This document shows, piece after piece, positions 8,127 through 11,268 of a DNA stretch of 11,268 bases (its first letter is position 1; the number at the start of each line of letters is the position of its first letter). Location: NCBI GenBank assembly GCA_035275625.1, contig DATEMK010000240.1:1-11268 (forward strand), read 5' to 3'. A program made the position numbers and the translations under genes. Under the pieces are notes generated by a model. The model did no database searches and had not been told where the DNA came from. It worked only from the letters and a program-made list of their open reading frames with translations. This DNA is from DATEMK01 sp035275625 (GTDB lineage Bacteria; Bacteroidota; Bacteroidia; AKYH767-A; OLB10).

Positions 8127-8680
8127 TAATTTTTATCGTTTGCAAGCCGGTACCCAACGCGATTTCTTTTTTCGGGTGCCGGATTTAATAATTGCTTCAG
8201 AGCTTCAAAAACAGCCTGTAGCTCCTGTTCATTCTTTTTATGAAGGTGATCGTGCTTCAATAATTTTTTTTCAATCTGTTCCAGCTTTAATAAAACATCT
8301 TTGTGTGAAGATAAAAGTTCGCGCATCCTTGTAAAGACGCGAATTATTTGAATGTTTACCTGTACTGCTGTTTCACTTTTAAGAATACTTGAAAGCATTG
8401 CTACGCCTTGTTCTGTGAAGGCATAAGGAGGGAATTTTGAATGTTGTCCTCTCTTTAAGGTCACAAATTGTGACCTTAAAGATTCATGTTCCGCTTTTAA
8501 AAGTTGAAACATAAAATCTTCGGGAAAGCGATTCATGTTTCTTTTAACAGATTGGTTTAGTACTTTTACTTTGACTCCATACATTTTTGCCAAATCACTA
8601 TCTAACATTACTTTCTTTCCGCGAATAAGGTAAATCTTATTCAAAATATTTTCTTCTGTAAGCAGTATTAACTTTCCCAT
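8126..8680 (-). CDS. ORF6N-domain protein (phage-type putative DNA-binding regulator)
   Basis: The 184-residue protein has an N-terminal ORF6N domain, a KilA-N-related module found in phage antirepressor-like proteins and scattered through bacterial genomes. Visible family features are ENILNKIYLIRGKKVMLDSD (10-29), DLAKMYGV (29-36), LNQSVKRNMNRFPEDFMFQL (41-60) and PPYAFTEQGVAMLSSIL (84-100). Residues 125-166 are charged and helical, probably a coiled coil for oligomerisation, and the tail KRNRVGY (171-177) is typical of this class. DNA binding is inferred from the family; the target is unknown. It is an outsider in the complex I cluster, 121 bp after nuoH and overlapping the nuoI start by one base. 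Its leader carries two inverted repeats and its codons 67-77 form an exact palindrome, which suggests autoregulation. The frame is intact. Met1 fits the usual short N-terminus of the family. Confidence 0.88.
   Translation of the reverse strand: MGKLILLTEENILNKIYLIRGKKVMLDSDLAKMYGVKVKVLNQSVKRNMNRFPEDFMFQLLKAEHESLRSQFVTLKRGQHSKFPPYAFTEQGVAMLSSILKSETAVQVNIQIIRVFTRMRELLSSHKDVLLKLEQIEKKLLKHDHLHKKNEQELQAVFEALKQLLNPAPEKRNRVGYRLANDKN
8452..8482. repeat. 31-nt perfect palindrome inside the ORF6N coding sequence
   Basis: The arms TCTTTAAGGTCACAA (8452-8466) and TTGTGACCTTAAAGA (8468-8482) are exact reverse complements around a single A at 8467. The palindrome covers codons 67-76 and the first base of codon 77, encoding SLRSQFVTLK, in the middle of the ORF6N domain. 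A 15-bp perfect arm pair is not expected by chance in a coding region of this size. It could be an operator-like binding site or an RNA hairpin in the transcript. Confidence 0.9.
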
Positions 8681-8685
8681 TTTAC

Positions 8686-8712
8686 TTTAAGATTTTAATT
8701 TGAAATCTTAAA
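8686..8712. promoter_or_regulatory. Inverted repeat 2 directly upstream of the ORF6N start
   Basis: The arms TTTAAGATTT (8686-8695) and AAATCTTAAA (8703-8712) are perfect 10-bp reverse complements with a 7-nt AT-rich spacer. The element ends five bases before the ATG at 8680, so in the mRNA a hairpin would cover the ribosome-loading region; as DNA it could be an operator. The core CTTTAAG also occurs in the coding palindrome at 8452-8482. Confidence 0.6.
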
Positions 8713-8715
8713 CAT

Positions 8716-8742
8716 CCTGATGTTCCAATTTGGAACATCAGG
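8716..8742. promoter_or_regulatory. Inverted repeat 1 upstream of ORF6N gene (possible operator)
   Basis: The arms CCTGATGTTCCAA (8716-8728) and TTGGAACATCAGG (8730-8742) are exact reverse complements with one T between them. A third half-site, TTGGAACATC, lies at 8762-8771. Near-zero spacing and a repeated half-site favour a protein-binding site. An intrinsic terminator after nuoH is less likely because no T-run follows in the minus direction. The whole 121-bp nuoH/ORF6N gap is taken up by this element, inverted repeat 2, the half-site and A/T-rich sequence. Confidence 0.6.
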
Positions 8743-8761
8743 TTTCAAATTCTTTTTTATA

Positions 8762-8771
8762 TTGGAACATC
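8762..8771. promoter_or_regulatory. Third half-site of inverted repeat 1
   Basis: TTGGAACATC here is identical to ten bases of the right arm of the dyad at 8716-8742 and has the same orientation as that arm. It lies 30 bp after the nuoH stop in the minus direction. A full dyad plus a lone half-site is a common operator layout, but binding is only inferred. Confidence 0.5.
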
Positions 8772-8801
8772 CCTTTTTTAAATATTCATTTCATTTTTCA
8801 T

Positions 8802-9878
8802 TCAGAAATGCCATCCCATAATCGCCACTAATGTCATCAATAATAAATTGAACATACCAATAGGTAATAAATATTTCCATTCGAGATTCAACAACTGATC
8901 AACCCGTAAGCGGGGGAATGTCCAGCGGAACCACATGATGAGAAATATCAGCGCAAATATTTTCCCGAAGAACCACAAAGAGGAAGGAATAAAATCCATT
9001 ATATGATTAAATGAAGTCCAGTTGCCAATATGAAATGGCATCCATCCTCCCAAAAATAACGTAGCGCCAATGGCGCACACAATAAATATGTTTACATACT
9101 CCGCAAGAAAGAAGAGTGCGAATTTCATTCCTGAATATTCCGTGTGAAATCCTGCCGTAAGCTCTGATTCGGCTTCAGCTAGGTCAAACGGTGCCCGATT
9201 GGTTTCTGCCGTTGCGGCAACAATGAAAATAACAAATGCGATAATGGCGGGAATATGCCCTTTGAAAATCCACCAGCCGTTTTGTTGTGATGCAATGATA
9301 TCGGAGATTTGCAAACTTCCTGTGAGAATGATTATGGAAATAATTGACAAGCCCGCTGACAATTCATAGCTTACAATCTGCGCACCGCTTCTCATGGCAC
9401 CGAGTAAAGAATATTTATTGTTGCTTGCCCATCCTGCCATTAATATTCCAATTACAGAAATGGAAGAAACAGCAGAAACATACAGCACTCCTATATTTAT
9501 ATCCCACATCTGAAAACCTTTAGCAAAAGCAATGGGCGCCATGATGAGCATTGCTGCAATCATTACCACGAACGGAGCAAGGTTGAATAAAAATTTATCA
9601 GCGCCATCGGGTGTCAATCCTTCTTTCATGACTAACTTCACTGTATCAGCCAGCGTTTGAGCAGTTCCTTTAAATCCAACACGGTTGGGGCCCAGCCGGA
9701 TTTGCATGTATGCGGAAACTTTTCTTTCCATAAAAACAAGAACCAATCCAAGAACAGCAAATAACCCGATGACTAACGTTCCGACAATGACAAATTCAAA
9801 AAGCAAAGCAAGAGTTGAATTGAATGTTGAATTCAACCAAATATAAATTGTGTTTGTTATCTTTTCTAAGCTTAGCAT
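8802..9878 (-). CDS. nuoH: NADH-quinone oxidoreductase subunit H (complex I, quinone-chamber membrane subunit)
   Basis: NuoH forms the membrane floor of the quinone chamber and links the peripheral arm to the proton channels. The 358-residue protein has about eight helices. The family signatures are intact: ERKVSAYMQIRLGPNRVG at 51-68 and AETNRAPFDLAEAESELTAG at 224-243, continuing through FHTEYSGMKFALFFLAEY. The acidic residues of this second loop (E225, D232, E235, E237, E239) form the acidic funnel known in the family. GAMRSGAQIVSYEL at 160-173 is also typical. In most complete nuo operons nuoG precedes nuoH; here nuoD does, across a 55-bp gap filled by an inverted repeat. After its stop comes the ORF6N leader. 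Confidence 0.97.
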   Translation of the reverse strand: MLSLEKITNTIYIWLNSTFNSTLALLFEFVIVGTLVIGLFAVLGLVLVFMERKVSAYMQIRLGPNRVGFKGTAQTLADTVKLVMKEGLTPDGADKFLFNLAPFVVMIAAMLIMAPIAFAKGFQMWDINIGVLYVSAVSSISVIGILMAGWASNNKYSLLGAMRSGAQIVSYELSAGLSIISIIILTGSLQISDIIASQQNGWWIFKGHIPAIIAFVIFIVAATAETNRAPFDLAEAESELTAGFHTEYSGMKFALFFLAEYVNIFIVCAIGATLFLGGWMPFHIGNWTSFNHIMDFIPSSLWFFGKIFALIFLIMWFRWTFPRLRVDQLLNLEWKYLLPIGMFNLLLMTLVAIMGWHF

Positions 9879-9886
9879 ATTTTTTT

Positions 9887-9934
9887 GCCGCTAATTACAC
9901 TAATTAATTTGTGTCAATTTGTGAAATTCGTGGC
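9887..9934. repeat. Imperfect inverted repeat at the nuoD/nuoH junction
   Basis: The ends GCCGCTAATTACAC (9887-9900) and GTGAAATTCGTGGC (9921-9934) are reverse complements with 3 mismatches in 14. The element fills nearly the whole gap, and its outer edge includes the last base of the nuoD TAG stop. It is the clearest member of the family also seen at about 3182-3244 and 4744-4806. It sits exactly where nuoE, nuoF and nuoG would be expected. Confidence 0.75.
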
Positions 9935-11070
9935 TACCTGTCAATATCCGGAATCACCAAATCCAATGTTCCCATCATAGCAACTAAATCTCCAATTTTA
10001 CCGCCTCGTGCCATATGATCAAGCGCAGATAAGTTGGAAAATCCCGGTGAACGGAATTTTATTCTATATGGAGTTGTTGCACCTTCACTTATAATATATA
10101 CTCCCAGTTCCCCGCGAGCTGTTTCCACTCTTGTATAAAATTCTCCTTTAGGTAATTTTAGCACAGCTTTTGTTTTTGCCTGGAATTCACCTTCAGGAAT
10201 ATTGTCAATCAGTTGTTCAATAATGCTGATGGACTGGTACATTTCTTTCACGCGAACTAAATAACGTGCAAACGAATCGCATCCTGTTTCAATTATTTCA
10301 TCAAACTTCACCTGGTCGTAAATTTCATAAGGATAAAGCTTGCGAATGTCACACTGCACTCCGCTTCCTCTTGCTGTCGGTCCGGTGCATCCGTAAGAAA
10401 CAGCATCTTCCTTTGAAAGCACGCCAACATTTTTCATCCTGTTCTGAAAAATAATATTTCCTGTAACTAACTCATTGTACTGTTCTGCTTTTTCTCTGAA
10501 AAGTTTTATAAATGCTTTCACGCGTTTTTGAAAATCGTGATGCAGTTCAGCCATCACGCCACCGGGCACAATATAGTTCATTGTTAGTCGTGCGCCACAC
10601 GTATCTTCCATGATATCAGTGATCGTTTCACGTTCACGGAAAGCGAGAAAGAAAGGAGTGAATGCTCCCAGATCCATTGCCATTGCACCCCACCATAACT
10701 CGTGTGAAGCAATACGAGTAAGTTCGTCCATTAAAACACGAATCACTTTTGCCCGTGGAGGAATTTCAATTTGCAATCCTTTTTCAACACACAAAGCACA
10801 TCCGTGATTGTTGATGTGAGAAGAGAGATAATCCATCCGACTGGTCACATAAATAAACTGGCGGTACGATAAACTCTCGCACATTTTTTCAATCGAACGG
10901 TGAATGAAACCAAGATGCGGTTCCACCTTTTTTATTGTTTCGCCATTGAGTGTGACAACGAGTTGAAGAACTCCATGTGTTGATGGATGCTGGGGGCCAA
11001 TGTTGATGATCATATCACCCTCATCATTCATTGAGCTTTGCCCGGTAATTATTTCGGTTTCTCTATACAT
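9934..11070 (-). CDS. nuoD: NADH-quinone oxidoreductase subunit D (complex I, 49-kDa quinone-binding subunit)
   Basis: NuoD, the 49-kDa homologue, forms the quinone pocket with NuoB and NuoH and is descended from the large subunit of NiFe hydrogenases. The protein has 378 residues and is not fused to NuoC. Visible motifs are GPQHPSTHG (25-33, with the quinone-site His32), HLGFIHRSIEKM (52-63), SRMDYLSSHINN (77-88), DLGAFTPFFLAFRERE, SYGCTGPTARGSG, TGCDSFARYLVRVKEM and the terminal LDLVIPDIDR. The pattern is characteristic of Bacteroidota NuoD. At the position normally held by the quinone-head-group tyrosine, three residues before the conserved Arg78, it has Val75, with a Tyr one residue earlier (Tyr74). 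The gene starts 31 bp after a HicB-family stop codon. The start at 11070 gives a short acidic leader, and Met14 or Met20 are alternatives. The leader before the ATG is AT-rich with no clear Shine-Dalgarno motif. Confidence 0.97.
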   Translation of the reverse strand: MYRETEIITGQSSMNDEGDMIINIGPQHPSTHGVLQLVVTLNGETIKKVEPHLGFIHRSIEKMCESLSYRQFIYVTSRMDYLSSHINNHGCALCVEKGLQIEIPPRAKVIRVLMDELTRIASHELWWGAMAMDLGAFTPFFLAFRERETITDIMEDTCGARLTMNYIVPGGVMAELHHDFQKRVKAFIKLFREKAEQYNELVTGNIIFQNRMKNVGVLSKEDAVSYGCTGPTARGSGVQCDIRKLYPYEIYDQVKFDEIIETGCDSFARYLVRVKEMYQSISIIEQLIDNIPEGEFQAKTKAVLKLPKGEFYTRVETARGELGVYIISEGATTPYRIKFRSPGFSNLSALDHMARGGKIGDLVAMMGTLDLVIPDIDR

Positions 11071-11101
11071 TCTATTTTATTCAGGGAAAAAGCTTCGCAA
11101 A

Positions 11102-11268
11102 TTATTTTTTTGATTTATTTTTTCCATAAACAACTGCAGGTTCTGCAAAAACCAAAACTTCGCTCTCAGTGGTGTTTTCAGGAAGGGTTAATCCCTCTGC
11201 ACGCATTCCTTCAAGATGAAATTGAATTGCCTCGTAAATATTTTTTTCGGTTTCTTTTTTTGTTCTTC
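11102..11268 (-). CDS. HicB-family antitoxin, C-terminal part only (cut by window edge)
   Basis: The last 54 residues of this protein are visible, open to the window edge, with a TAA stop at 11104-11102. The segment TKKETEKNIYEAIQFHLEGM, followed by RAEGLTLPE, matches the end of the HicB partial RNase H-like fold, with its helix and Pro-containing turn. The tail runs on as VLVFAEPAVVYG plus a Lys-rich end. HicB proteins neutralise HicA mRNA interferases, usually encoded next to them, and often autoregulate. A hicA gene, if present, would lie beyond base 11268. The gene is on the same strand as nuo and ends 31 bp before nuoD, so the two are probably co-transcribed. An orphan HicB-like protein is also possible. 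Family assignment is fairly sure; toxin-antitoxin activity is inferred. Confidence 0.8.
   Translation of the reverse strand, partial: RTKKETEKNIYEAIQFHLEGMRAEGLTLPENTTESEVLVFAEPAVVYGKNKSKK

Noticed and set aside
8716..8742. Intrinsic terminator after nuoH
   Set aside because: The stem is strong, but the loop is nearly absent and no T-run follows in the direction of transcription; an operator-like dyad fits better.
8778..8801. Seven-codon frame immediately after the nuoH stop (possible leader peptide)
   Set aside because: It is too short and compositionally simple; there is no run of regulatory codons and no attenuator-like structure with a T-run.
9826..9837. 12-bp palindrome GTTGAATTCAAC in the nuoH N-terminal region
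   Set aside because: It is short, and arises from a small local duplication encoding NSTFNSTL; there is no support for a regulatory role.

Overview
The window looks like part of a Bacteroidota chromosome. The evidence is a low-GC sequence, start codons preceded by A-rich stretches rather than Shine-Dalgarno motifs, NuoD/NuoH/NuoI sequences of the Bacteroidota type, an ORF6N-domain protein of the kind common in that phylum, and a LolC/E-like permease typical of it. NuoC is not fused to NuoD, which argues against Bacteroides-type organisms. I cannot name a genus.

All supported genes lie on the minus strand, so the transcriptional order runs from high to low coordinates. It starts with the C-terminal end of a HicB-family antitoxin (11102-11268, cut by the window edge). 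Then follow nuoD (9934-11070), nuoH (8802-9878), an ORF6N-domain gene (8126-8680), nuoI (7656-8126), nuoJ (7073-7591), nuoK (6762-7076), nuoL (4813-6744), nuoM (3216-4733) and nuoN (1756-3165). After these come a small hypothetical gene with a Pro/Ala linker (1269-1673) and a LolC/E-type ABC transporter permease (1-1177, TTG start, cut at its C-terminus).

The nuo genes encode the quinone-binding peripheral subunits (NuoD, NuoI) and the membrane arm (NuoH, J, K, L, M, N) of respiratory complex I. Electrons pass through the NuoI Fe-S clusters to quinone at the NuoD/NuoH interface, and the NuoL/M/N/K antiporter-like chain moves protons. nuoE, nuoF and nuoG, which form the NADH-oxidising module and usually sit between nuoD and nuoH, are absent: only 54-55 bp separate those two genes. 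NuoA, B and C, if present, lie outside the window.

The unusual content is in the interruptions. A toxin-antitoxin antitoxin gene directly precedes nuoD. A phage-type ORF6N regulator-like gene sits between nuoH and nuoI and shares a TAATG stop/start with nuoI. That ORF6N gene has two consecutive inverted repeats plus a third half-site in its leader, and an exact 15-bp-arm palindrome inside its coding sequence. Imperfect inverted repeats of one family occupy three nuo junctions (D/H, L/M, M/N) and overlap the stop codons of nuoD and nuoM. NuoM has Phe at the place where the conserved TM7 proton-channel lysine is expected.

No tRNA, rRNA, CRISPR array or insertion sequence was seen. No stretch above 300 bases lacks a gene; the longest gap is about 120 bp, upstream of the ORF6N gene.
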